From positions 1 through 7,232 of the forward strand of contig JAEWWO010000003.1 of the NCBI GenBank assembly GCA_023396345.1: a stretch of DNA of 7,232 nt. Direction: 5' to 3'. Positions 1 to 6,598 of the stretch are shown in pieces. The DNA comes from Bacteroidota bacterium. Lineage in GTDB: Bacteria; Bacteroidota; Bacteroidia; Chitinophagales; Chitinophagaceae. The notes beneath the pieces are model-generated. The model made no database searches and was not told the DNA's origin. It saw only the letters and a program-made list of their open reading frames with translations. The translations under genes were made by a program, and so were the position numbers. The first letter of the stretch is position 1. Every line of letters begins with the position of its first letter.

Positions 1-1285
1 AACCAAAATAAATCACCCCTTCGTGAATTGTTGGAGTGGTAATAATAAAATCTTTTACCTGGTTGTATACCCACTGTTGCTTGCCTGTAAGTAAATCGAG
101 ACTTCTGAATTCTCCTCCGGATGAACCAACAAAAATGCGACTGTCTTGTATTACCGGAGAAGTTACAACCGGACTTTTAGTATCTGTTTTCCAAATCAAA
201 TTTCCACTCTCACTATTCAGACAATAAATAAAACCATCTGTAGAGGCTACAACAACTTTGTTTTGTGCAATAGCAGGAGTGGAATATATTTTACCATTTG
301 TTTTATATTGCCATAGCGGTTTTCTGTTATCAATATCCAATGCGTGTACAATACCTTTGGTGTCGGGTGTTACAAGAATATTTTTATTGAGCGCAAAGCC
401 GCTGCCCACATCAGATTTTATCTGATACCCCCAGATTTCTTTTACTCCGGAAAATGTAGTGTTTACCTCGTAAGAAGGTCTGAAATACTGTGTTGTATCT
501 TTTTTGAAATGATGATTTTTAAGATCAACCGTAACCCAATGATTTATTTCATTAGAAAAAGTTTTCTTTGATTGAAAATATGCTTTATTATTTCTGATGG
601 ATATAATGTTATAGCCGCCTGTTGTATCTTTTGCGCGCAGGTTAGAACGTGCAATAATACCGGGAATCCCTTCCCAGCTCATTAGTCTGTTATTGTGCCA
701 GTGACCGCCCAGCGTCATTTGTATGTTGTGTTTTTTTAGTCTGTCAATTACATCGTACCAGTTGTTCAGCGAAGAATCAACCGGATAGTGATTGATATAA
801 ACAATCGGAGCATTTTCAGGAATAGTTGTCAATACAGAATCCATCCACACTATATGTTCATAGGGAACCTGTCCGGGACTCATGCGCATATTGGGTCCGC
901 TGGCATTGCCTATAAAATAATATCCTTCATGACTAAAGGCAAAAGCTTCACTGCCGAATATTTTCAGAAAGTCGTTAGTACCGCTTTCTGACCAGTTAGA
1001 GTCGTGATTGCCGGGAACAATGTACCAGGGCTTTTGTAATGAATCGAGTATTTGCTTCGCAAGAGTAAGTTCCTGCGCTGAACCAAACTCAGTGATATCG
1101 CCGGTTGCAACAACGAATTGTATGGAATCATTCTCATTTAGTTCTTTTACCGTTCGTCTTAAATCTTCTGCTCCTGTAGATCCGCCAATATGTAAATCTG
1201 TTATTTGCACAAAGCTGAATGGCTTTTGCGCATTAAGAGAGACTGAAGATAATACTGAAAAGAAAAATATAATTAATAAACGCAT
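1..1285 (-). CDS. Exported metallophosphoesterase with C-terminal PQQ-type beta-propeller repeats (3' end cut by window edge)
   Basis: The frame is open from an ATG at 1285 to the window edge: 428 complete codons and no stop. Residues 1-19 form a signal peptide (MRLL, then a hydrophobic run, cleaved near LNA-Q), so the protein should be periplasmic or surface-bound. Residues about 23-200 carry the full calcineurin-like metallophosphoesterase metal-site set: DLH (D30, H32), GD (G62-D63), GNHD (93-95), NH (N165-H166) and GHWH (H195, H197). All ligands are present, so a two-metal hydrolase should be active; its substrate cannot be told from sequence. From about residue 310 there are PQQ/BamB-like propeller blades with tryptophans at 325, 365 and 405, exactly 40 residues apart, each followed by a TP or SP turn. 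At least one more blade begins before the edge, so a few hundred residues are probably missing. The ATG is preferred because the signal peptide starts there. It reads in the same direction as the Fic gene upstream, 87 bp away. Confidence 0.9.
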   Translation of the reverse strand, partial: MRLLIIFFFSVLSSVSLNAQKPFSFVQITDLHIGGSTGAEDLRRTVKELNENDSIQFVVATGDITEFGSAQELTLAKQILDSLQKPWYIVPGNHDSNWSESGTNDFLKIFGSEAFAFSHEGYYFIGNASGPNMRMSPGQVPYEHIVWMDSVLTTIPENAPIVYINHYPVDSSLNNWYDVIDRLKKHNIQMTLGGHWHNNRLMSWEGIPGIIARSNLRAKDTTGGYNIISIRNNKAYFQSKKTFSNEINHWVTVDLKNHHFKKDTTQYFRPSYEVNTTFSGVKEIWGYQIKSDVGSGFALNKNILVTPDTKGIVHALDIDNRKPLWQYKTNGKIYSTPAIAQNKVVVASTDGFIYCLNSESGNLIWKTDTKSPVVTSPVIQDSRIFVGSSGGEFRSLDLLTGKQQWVYNQVKDFIITTPTIHEGVIYFG

Positions 1286-1289
1286 GGCT

Positions 1290-1320
1290 GTTTTATACTG
1301 TTTAAACGGCAATATAAAAC
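1290..1320. repeat. 8-bp inverted repeat around a GTTTAAAC palindrome upstream of the phosphoesterase gene
   Basis: GTTTTATA (1290-1297) is matched by its exact reverse complement TATAAAAC (1313-1320). The 8-bp palindrome GTTTAAAC (1300-1307) lies between them. The element ends 4 bp before the phosphoesterase ATG, so it is either an operator or a leader hairpin. I found no clean TAnnTTTG box in this 87-bp gap; TATATTGC on the minus strand, inside the element, is the nearest. The sequence is AT-rich, so chance is a real possibility. Confidence 0.35.
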
Positions 1321-1372
1321 AAATTGTTGTTTCGGTGTTTAAAACATGCTCTTTCCTTTTGTGAAAATTCGG

Positions 1373-2479
1373 TTAGTGAAGTTTAAAGTCAACCAATTCA
1401 TAGTTAATATTTCTTCCACCTTCCGTTGTTTGCTTTAAAATACCTTTTTTAACTAAGTCTTTGATATCCCTCAAAGCCGTATCAGTAGAGGTTTTGGTAA
1501 TTTTTGCCCACTTTGATGTTTGTAATTTTCCTTCGAAACCATCAAAAAGTTTATTAAGTATTATACGCTGTCGTTCATTGATAGGCGTATGTTCATGAAG
1601 TTTCCAAAATTCCGCTTTACGAACTATATTTTTTGTAGTATTTGAAGTCGCCGTCATTGCATTTTTTAAACATTGTAAAAACCACTCTAACCATTCTGTA
1701 ATGTCTCCCTCACTGTGCTGTACTTTTTGTAGTATTTTGTAATACTGTTTTCTTTCGATTAATATTTGGCTTGACATACTATAAAAGCGCTCACTGCTGT
1801 TCTCGGCACGTGCAAGTAAGAGGTCTGTAATTGCTCTTCCTATTCTGCCGTTCCCATCGTCAAAGGGATGAATGATAATAAACCAAAAGTGAGCAATGGC
1901 TGCTTTGAGAACAAGGTCTAATGTATTATCCTTGTTGACCCACTGCAAAAAATTTATCATTTCTGCTTGTACGGATACCGGAGGAATTGCCTGATAAAGA
2001 ACTTTTTCTTTGCCCATTGAGCCGGAAACAACCTGCATTTCACCGGTTCTGAATTTTCCTACCTCAATTTTATAGGGTCCGCTATACCCGGTCGGGAAAA
2101 GAGCAGAATGCCAGCCGAATAAACGTTCTTTGGTTAAGGGCAGAGAATATCTTTGTGTTGCATCAAGCATCATTTCAACTATACCTTCTATGTGGCGACT
2201 GCTTGGCACAAGTCCGGCAACATTCAGTCCAAGACGTCTTGCAATAGAAGAGCGAACCTCTTCATAATTAAGATGCTGACCTTCTATTTCCGAAGATTTT
2301 ACTATGTCCAGCGTTAAGTTTGTAAGAGAGGCTTCTTCTTTTGCAGAAAATCCTAAAGCGTTCATCTGTCCAAGAATTTTACCCTGCAATAACTTTACTT
2401 CTCCAAAAACAGCATTTATTGCTTTTTCATTCCATGTAAAATCTGTCCAGTTTTTATACTGATAAATATATTTTGCCAT
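1373..2479 (-). CDS. Fic family protein with DUF4172-type N-terminus and C-terminal winged helix
   Basis: The call is 368 residues from the ATG at 2479. The frame stays open upstream to a TTG at 2557, but that stretch is a palindromic repeat, and family homology begins near the ATG (MAKYIYQY...). Residues about 5-85 match the DUF4172 N-terminal region. They hold a class II inhibitory motif, S-x-x-x-E-G, at S62-E66-G67, whose glutamate in characterised Fic proteins blocks ATP binding. Residues about 120-240 are the Fic domain, with an intact HPFDDGNGRIGR motif at 204-215 (H204 is the catalytic histidine). A transferase activity, most likely AMP transfer from ATP to protein hydroxyls, is therefore expected, held off by its own N-terminus. 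Residues about 300-366 look like a winged helix with a GGRNINYEL-type wing, so DNA binding is plausible. No separate antitoxin gene is visible. Target unknown. Confidence 0.93.
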   Translation of the reverse strand: MAKYIYQYKNWTDFTWNEKAINAVFGEVKLLQGKILGQMNALGFSAKEEASLTNLTLDIVKSSEIEGQHLNYEEVRSSIARRLGLNVAGLVPSSRHIEGIVEMMLDATQRYSLPLTKERLFGWHSALFPTGYSGPYKIEVGKFRTGEMQVVSGSMGKEKVLYQAIPPVSVQAEMINFLQWVNKDNTLDLVLKAAIAHFWFIIIHPFDDGNGRIGRAITDLLLARAENSSERFYSMSSQILIERKQYYKILQKVQHSEGDITEWLEWFLQCLKNAMTATSNTTKNIVRKAEFWKLHEHTPINERQRIILNKLFDGFEGKLQTSKWAKITKTSTDTALRDIKDLVKKGILKQTTEGGRNINYELVDFKLH

Positions 2480-2492
2480 TATAGTAACTCTA

Positions 2493-2558
2493 TTTGCGGT
2501 AAATATAAGATGTTTTCGCCGCAAATTTGCGGTGATTATTATGTTTTTTCGCCGCAAA
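2493..2558. promoter_or_regulatory. Two exact tandem 33-bp palindromic units upstream of the Fic gene (putative operator)
   Basis: Unit 1 is 2493-2525 and unit 2 is 2526-2558, with no gap. Each starts TTTGCGG and ends CCGCAAA, a perfect 7-bp inverted repeat around a 19-bp core. The units agree at 27 of 33 positions. The block ends 13 bp before the Fic ATG. On the minus strand TATATTTA (a weak -7 box) lies inside unit 1, so the block overlaps the likely promoter. Inference: it is an operator, plausibly bound by the winged helix of the Fic protein itself. The period is 11 codons, so the open frame through it would encode a repeated RRKxxIxTAN peptide. I regard that as a by-product. Confidence 0.7.
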
Positions 2559-2581
2559 CTAAAAGATTGGAATAATAATTC

Positions 2582-4564
2582 CTATTTCACCATCCCTGCA
2601 AAACCTCCGCCAGGCGCCATGTGTATGGTTAGCTTATCAGATGAGTTAACAGCCTTTGTTTCTTTTTTATAATCTGTGCCATCGCGATGCGCATTGACTC
2701 CATCTGTAAATAATTCTATGTTGCGATTGCCTGCTCCCAGGAAAGATAAATCAATGGTAATATCCCTCCCCGTCCAGTTATTGATGCCTCCGATATACCA
2801 TGTATTCCCTTTTCTGCGGGCAATTACGGCATATTCTCCTACCTTGCCATCCAATGCTACAGTTTCATCAAAGACTGTTGGCAAAGAAGCAATAAAATTT
2901 GTAGACTCCTGTGCTTCCATATAGGCATTCGGATTGTCGCTCAGCATAGAAAAAGGAGATTCGTACACCACATACATCGCCAGCTGATGACAGCGTGTAC
3001 CCTGACTCATAGGCTGGCTGTTAATGGGTCGGTAGTTCTGCTTGTTTACATTGCGCATAGCTCCGGGCGTATAGTCCATCGGTCCAGATAGCATTCTTAT
3101 AAAAGGAATGGTAGCGTCGTACGCAGGCATTTCGGTATACTTTCCCCATTTCATTTGCTCCAGACCATATACGCCTTCAAAAGTAATTACATTCGGATAT
3201 GTTCTTTGTAAGCCTGTAGGTTTATACGCTCCGTGATAATCAATCATCAATTTATATTGTGCCGCTTTTTCTGCCAGTCTGTAATAGAAGTTGACCATTT
3301 TCTTATCGTCTCTGTCCATAAAATCAACTTTGAAGCCTTTGATGCCCATGGTGGCATATTTATTAAGCGCTTCATCCATTTTTTTATTTAAAGGCAACCA
3401 TCCGCCCCAGAGCCAGATGCCTACATTTTTACTTTTTCCATAATCAATAATTTCCTGTAGGTTTATTTCAGGTACAATATCCATTATATCCAGACTGTTT
3501 GCCCAGCCTTCATCAAGCAATACGTATTCTATGTTATTGGCTGCGGCAAAATCGATATAATATTTGTATGTAGCTGTATTAATACCTGCTTTAAAGTCTA
3601 CATGTTTTATGTTCCAGTCGTTCCACCAGTCCCAGGCAACTTTACCCGGTTTTATCCATGATGCGTCCTGTATGCGGGAAGGCGCAGCCAGCAAATACAC
3701 CAAATCATTATTTAGCAATTCTTTGTCTTCATTGCTTACTACAAGTATGCGCCAGGGAAAGCTTCTGGTGCCCTGAGTTGTAGCGATAAAATTTTCTCGT
3801 TCGGTAACAAAAGATTGCAGGTTGTTGTGTCCGCCTTGTTTTTCTGATTTGGGATAAGGTGCAAAATCTGCATAAAAACCATGATGCTTTGCTTTTAAAA
3901 ACATGCCGGGATAATCTTCCAGATCGGCTTCGAGTACTGCGGCTTTCTTTCCATCGGGTAAAGAAACCAAAATGGGAACAAATGCCAACGTATCTTTATT
4001 CAACTCAGATATTTTGGCTTCATTATAGGTGTTTTCAAAAGAATTAATGTAAACATCACCCGTTCCGTTTTTGGTAACATACGTGTTTACATACGGTACA
4101 AAAGCGGTATGATCATCTGTAAAATTAAATTCGGCTTGTTCTGATAAAATTGTGATGGGCGATTTTTTAGCGGTAGTGAATCGGTATGCAATACCGCTGT
4201 TGTATGCACGGAATATGATACCATAGTCTCCATGGAATTGCAACGCCAGCTCTCTGTAATTATCTGTTATGGTGCTTTTTTTATAAATAGCGGCGGAAAC
4301 CATAGTGTTTACCAGTGTTTCCTTTTTGCCTTTAATTCTTGGAGAATTGCCCAATACAGTGCCATCATCCAGTGTCATAGATATGGCGGACGGGGTTATA
4401 ATTTGGGTGCCTGATTTGGTTACAGACCATGTAAGATTATTGGTCAAATTAACTGTTGCTTCCAGCGTTCCATCAGGAGATTTAATTTTATAGGTTGTAT
4501 TCCTTTGTGCTGAAAGAGAAAAAGCGATAGCTAAAGTAAATAATGTACAGAATAAATTTTTCAT
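2582..4564 (-). CDS. Exported glycoside hydrolase family 97 alpha-glycosidase, retaining (alpha-galactosidase-like) type
   Basis: 660 residues, the usual GH97 length. A signal peptide (1-19, cleaved near LSA-Q) sends it to the periplasm. It has an N-terminal beta-sandwich (about 25-285), a TIM barrel (about 300-570, with the WDWWNDW, LDEGW and KVDFMDRDD motifs) and a C-terminal beta-domain (about 580-660). In the family, inverting SusB-type enzymes use glutamates, while the retaining enzyme BT1871 uses an aspartate nucleophile (D415) and a glutamate acid/base (E470). Here D414 lies in KVDFMDRDD and E469 in FEGVYGLE, with E463 six residues earlier as a likely calcium ligand. This fits a retaining enzyme acting on alpha-galactosides, though the exact sugar is inferred. 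No SusC/SusD or other carbohydrate genes flank it, so it is not in an obvious polysaccharide utilisation locus. It starts at an ATG with a signal peptide directly behind it, and is followed by the Fic gene on the same strand. Confidence 0.95.
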   Translation of the reverse strand: MKNLFCTLFTLAIAFSLSAQRNTTYKIKSPDGTLEATVNLTNNLTWSVTKSGTQIITPSAISMTLDDGTVLGNSPRIKGKKETLVNTMVSAAIYKKSTITDNYRELALQFHGDYGIIFRAYNSGIAYRFTTAKKSPITILSEQAEFNFTDDHTAFVPYVNTYVTKNGTGDVYINSFENTYNEAKISELNKDTLAFVPILVSLPDGKKAAVLEADLEDYPGMFLKAKHHGFYADFAPYPKSEKQGGHNNLQSFVTERENFIATTQGTRSFPWRILVVSNEDKELLNNDLVYLLAAPSRIQDASWIKPGKVAWDWWNDWNIKHVDFKAGINTATYKYYIDFAAANNIEYVLLDEGWANSLDIMDIVPEINLQEIIDYGKSKNVGIWLWGGWLPLNKKMDEALNKYATMGIKGFKVDFMDRDDKKMVNFYYRLAEKAAQYKLMIDYHGAYKPTGLQRTYPNVITFEGVYGLEQMKWGKYTEMPAYDATIPFIRMLSGPMDYTPGAMRNVNKQNYRPINSQPMSQGTRCHQLAMYVVYESPFSMLSDNPNAYMEAQESTNFIASLPTVFDETVALDGKVGEYAVIARRKGNTWYIGGINNWTGRDITIDLSFLGAGNRNIELFTDGVNAHRDGTDYKKETKAVNSSDKLTIHMAPGGGFAGMVK

Positions 4565-4617
4565 TTGAAAATGTATAGAGATTTAAAAAGTATGTCTTTA
4601 ATATAAGAAGTATAAAA

Positions 4618-4648
4618 ATACAAAATCATACTATACAAAATCAATACT
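4618..4648. repeat. Tandem near-identical repeat in the GH97 promoter region
   Basis: ATACAAAATCATACT (4618-4632) is followed directly by ATACAAAATCAATACT (4633-4648), identical apart from one inserted A. A further partial copy, TACAAAATA, lies at 4673-4681. On the minus strand, the coding strand of GH97, each full unit contains TGATTTTG, one base from the TAnnTTTG -7 box. The repeat may therefore be a duplicated promoter or an operator. It lies 54-84 bp upstream of the GH97 ATG, in the 175-bp gap 4565-4739 that holds no gene. Confidence 0.45.
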
Positions 4649-4739
4649 ATTTTAGCTATTTTGCATCAATGGTACAAAATATAAGCAATATGTCTGATAA
4701 GGATGAATCGTTTTGCTATGATGAACACTATTTCTTTTT

Positions 4740-5324
4740 TTACTCTATTGGTTCTGCTCCTGCTTCCTGTACACCGTTTTCGTACAGCTTATTCAGCGCA
4801 TGAATAATCTTTGCCGTATCTACATAAATATGCACGTCTTTGGCTTTGCCCCATTTAATTTTTACATTCATAATCCCATTATTTACGTAGGGTTCTACTC
4901 CGGGAATGTTCACTGAATCGCTGAACACAACAACTGCCGCTGTATTCCACGGACCGCCCTGCACAATTACATCCTCAATAGTAAACCGAGAAGGAATTAA
5001 TCTTACAAAACGCTGAAACCATTGCTCTACCTTGTCTTTAGAGAACCGTTCGCCGCCAAGCGCATGATTGCCTTCAAAAGTTTGATGTACATCATCAGCA
5101 TACAAATCCAGCAATGGTTTGTAATTGCCTTTGCTGAATTCTGCAAAACCGTTAATGATTTTTTTTCTTAAAATAATTTTGTACGGATTCCAGTAAAATC
5201 GCATTTTATTTGTTGCAGAGCTGTTCATATTATTCGTTTGATTTAGCGTTTCTGTTTTTTGCTGACCTGTTCCTTCGCACGTACAGAATAAGCAGAAAAC
5301 AGCTATTAATAATTTCAGTTTCAT
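4740..5324 (-). CDS. NTF2/SnoaL-like protein with an N-terminal export signal
   Basis: 194 residues. Residues 1-16 are a short hydrophobic signal with cysteines at 11, 14 and 16. C16 could be a lipidation site, but the preceding F-C-T is not a good lipobox, so exported or lipoprotein is left open. Residues 20-45 are Asn/Thr/Gln-rich linker. Residues about 55-180 resemble the SnoaL/NTF2 cone fold: an alpha-helical start (FAEFSKGNYKPLLDLYADDVHQ), a helix with VEQWFQRFVRLIP, then beta strands with GGPWNTAAVVVF and VNNGIMNVKIKWGK. Members bind small hydrophobic ligands or act as isomerases and cyclases; no function can be assigned here. Internal ATGs at residues 33 and 41 are alternative starts, but an exact -7 box 23 bp before the first ATG favours the longer form. 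It follows the Crp/Fnr gene on the same strand, 71 bp away. Confidence 0.8.
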   Translation of the reverse strand: MKLKLLIAVFCLFCTCEGTGQQKTETLNQTNNMNSSATNKMRFYWNPYKIILRKKIINGFAEFSKGNYKPLLDLYADDVHQTFEGNHALGGERFSKDKVEQWFQRFVRLIPSRFTIEDVIVQGGPWNTAAVVVFSDSVNIPGVEPYVNNGIMNVKIKWGKAKDVHIYVDTAKIIHALNKLYENGVQEAGAEPIE

Positions 5325-5346
5325 TATATCATATACTGCTTGTCAA

Positions 5347-5354
5347 CAAAGATA
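5347..5354 (-). promoter_or_regulatory. Bacteroidota-type -7 box for the NTF2-like gene
   Basis: The minus strand reads TATCTTTG, an exact match to TAnnTTTG. It would place the transcription start near 5341-5344 and give a leader of about 17-20 nt before the ATG at 5324. No TTTG -33 element sits at the usual spacing, which would fit a promoter that needs an activator (see the dyad at 5373-5394). Confidence 0.6.
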
Positions 5355-5372
5355 TAAATGCTGAAAAAAAAT

Positions 5373-5394
5373 AACGATAACAAATGTTTACGTT
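5373..5394. promoter_or_regulatory. 22-bp dyad, candidate Crp/Fnr-type binding site
   Basis: The half-sites AACGATAACA (5373-5382) and TGTTTACGTT (5385-5394) are separated by AA. Eight of the eleven base pairs are symmetric, the exceptions being the central pair and two inner pairs. Crp-family sites are typically 22-bp dyads. The centre (5383.5) is about 40 bp upstream of the start predicted from the box at 5347-5354, matching class II activator geometry. The site begins next to the stop codon of the Crp/Fnr gene. A minus-strand T run follows at 5364-5370, so a weak terminator is the alternative, although a 2-nt loop makes a hairpin unlikely. Confidence 0.45.
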
Positions 5395-5395
5395 T

Positions 5396-5965
5396 TTAAT
5401 GGGCGCCTTTCTTAAGTCTTGACAAGTGTACGGAACTTATGCCCAGATAAGAAGCTATCATATGCTGCGGTACACGGTTATGAATATTAGGAAAGATTTC
5501 TGTTATGTTATCGTAGCGTTCCTTCGGACTTCTGGCATACATATCTTTTACTCTGTTATCCTGATAAATAAAATAATGTTCCGCAATCAGTCTGCCCATT
5601 TTTTCTCCTTCTTTTAAATTTCTGTATCCCCATTCAATAGCCGATCGTGGAATAATTACTATCTCGCTTTCTTCAATAGCCTGAATAAAATAAGCTGTTT
5701 TTTCTTTAAGAATGAAGCTTGAATAATCTGCCAGAAATTGATTTTCCAAAGCAAAATGTACAGAAATGTCATTGCCTGCATTGTCGGTAATAAGCAGGCG
5801 CAGCAAACCTTTATTTATAAAATAAATTTCATCTGCCGGCTCTCCGGGTCTGCAAATAAAATCGTTCTTACTGAAAGTTTTAATGTGCATTTTTTCCGTA
5901 AATACTTCCAGTTCTGTGTCTGAAATATTTATCAATTGTTGTATGGATGTTTTAATACTGTGCAT
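5396..5965 (-). CDS. Crp/Fnr family transcriptional regulator
   Basis: 189 residues, the common length for the Bacteroidota branch and shorter than E. coli CRP. Residues about 20-115 form the cyclic-nucleotide-binding-like beta-roll (ICRPGEPADEIYFINKGLLRL, then FALENQFLADYSSF). Residues about 116-145 are the dimer helix. The C-terminal helix-turn-helix is at about 165-186, with VPQHMIASYLG leading to the recognition helix SSVHLSRLKK. The phosphate-binding Arg-Ser-Ala of CRP is not kept: KTA occupies that place at 89-91. cAMP is therefore unlikely to be the ligand. There is no N-terminal cysteine cluster, so it is not an Fnr oxygen sensor. The ATG lies 3 bp after the DUF1697 stop, suggesting one transcript and possible translational coupling. 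A likely target is the NTF2-like gene downstream. Confidence 0.93.
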   Translation of the reverse strand: MHSIKTSIQQLINISDTELEVFTEKMHIKTFSKNDFICRPGEPADEIYFINKGLLRLLITDNAGNDISVHFALENQFLADYSSFILKEKTAYFIQAIEESEIVIIPRSAIEWGYRNLKEGEKMGRLIAEHYFIYQDNRVKDMYARSPKERYDNITEIFPNIHNRVPQHMIASYLGISSVHLSRLKKGAH

Positions 5966-5968
5966 AAA

Positions 5969-6496
5969 TTAATTCATTTTATGCAACACTTTTTCAACAG
6001 TATTTATATTGCGACTGGTAAACTTATCCTTCATATCTTTTCTTCCCAAAACTTTAGAAAACGGAGAACCAAGCGTACCGCCTTTAGGTATTTGCCAGTA
6101 AAAATATCCTTTACTTATTGCAGCGTTTTCTCCTTGTATAGCATTTTCTTTATTAAATGAATCAAGCAAAATTTTCTCAATATTTTTTACTCCAAGAAAA
6201 ACGTAAATATGATTTTCTTTATTTATTTCAAAAGGATTATTTTGAATGATAGCAGTCAATTGTGTTTTATCTGATAAAAATAAATTCGCATCATAATCAA
6301 AAGCCTGGCTCATTGCTTTTTCTAACAAGATTTTCACGTCTGTAGCTTTTATGTCTGAGTCAAAAATAATGTTTCCGGAAGCAAGCACAGATTGTACCTT
6401 TTGCATACCTGCATTTTCAAAAACTGAACAAACTTTTTTCATTTTCATGTTTGTGCCTTTTACATTTACCCCTCTCAGAAATGCGCGGTAATGCAT
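5969..6496 (-). CDS. DUF1697 domain-containing protein
   Basis: 175 residues, close to the usual length of about 180. Family marks seen are the N-terminal R-A-F-L-R-G-V-N-V (4-12), the ASGNIIF segment (S40-G41-N42) with preceding alpha/beta elements, and the C-terminal FTSRNINTVEKV (about 159-170). There is no signal peptide, so it is cytoplasmic. The family has a ferredoxin-like fold and no established biochemical role. It appears to be the first gene of an operon with the Crp/Fnr regulator. A minus-strand TAACTTTG box at 6565-6572 gives it a promoter and a leader of about 65 nt. Confidence 0.9.
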   Translation of the reverse strand: MHYRAFLRGVNVKGTNMKMKKVCSVFENAGMQKVQSVLASGNIIFDSDIKATDVKILLEKAMSQAFDYDANLFLSDKTQLTAIIQNNPFEINKENHIYVFLGVKNIEKILLDSFNKENAIQGENAAISKGYFYWQIPKGGTLGSPFSKVLGRKDMKDKFTSRNINTVEKVLHKMN

Positions 6497-6520
6497 AGTT
6501 TCAGTGTTTTGTTCTTAATA

Positions 6521-6560
6521 AAAACTCCTACAAATTTTTTAGCTATTTGTTAAAACTCCT
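6521..6560. repeat. Direct repeats bracketing an inverted repeat in the DUF1697 leader
   Basis: AAAACTCCT occurs at 6521-6529 and again at 6552-6560, 31 bp apart, about three helical turns. Between them ACAAAT (6530-6535) and ATTTGT (6545-6550) form an exact 6-bp inverted repeat with a 9-nt spacer. The block lies within the predicted 5' leader of the DUF1697-Crp transcript. It could be a regulator site or a leader structure; the short length leaves chance possible. Confidence 0.35.
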
Positions 6561-6564
6561 GCTT

Positions 6565-6572
6565 CAAAGTTA
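6565..6572 (-). promoter_or_regulatory. -7 box of the leftward promoter (DUF1697-Crp)
   Basis: The minus strand reads TAACTTTG, an exact TAnnTTTG match. The transcription start would fall near 6559-6562. It stands back to back with the rightward box at 6591-6598, 18 bp away. Confidence 0.6.
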
Positions 6573-6590
6573 CAAAATAAATTTTTTGTT

Positions 6591-6598
6591 TAATTTTG
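6591..6598 (+). promoter_or_regulatory. -7 box of the rightward promoter (HYC_CC_PP gene)
   Basis: TAATTTTG is an exact TAnnTTTG match and overlaps the 8-bp palindrome TTTGCAAA (6595-6602). It ends only 7 bp before the ATG at 6606. The transcript would start within a few bases of the start codon, so it would be leaderless or nearly so. Confidence 0.55.

Noticed and set aside
1008..1364. 118-residue plus-strand open frame
   Set aside because: It lies antisense to the phosphoesterase gene, has no recognisable domain, and the minus-strand frame has strong catalytic motifs over the same bases.
1373..2479. Fic gene as half of a toxin-antitoxin pair
   Set aside because: The inhibitory S-x-x-x-E-G motif is inside the same chain (class II), and no small partner gene is visible on either side.
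2480..2557. A 26-residue N-terminal extension of the Fic protein
   Set aside because: The extension starts at a TTG inside the tandem palindrome, and its peptide merely repeats with the 33-bp DNA unit. The ATG at 2479 coincides with the start of recognisable family sequence.
2582..4564. GH97 as a SusB-type inverting alpha-glucosidase in a starch utilisation locus
   Set aside because: The aspartate at the nucleophile site fits the retaining branch, and no sus-like genes are adjacent.
5364..5394. Rho-independent terminator after the Crp/Fnr gene
   Set aside because: A T run follows the dyad on the minus strand, but the arms have two internal mismatches and only a 2-nt loop, so a stable RNA hairpin is unlikely. 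It remains a weaker alternative to an operator.
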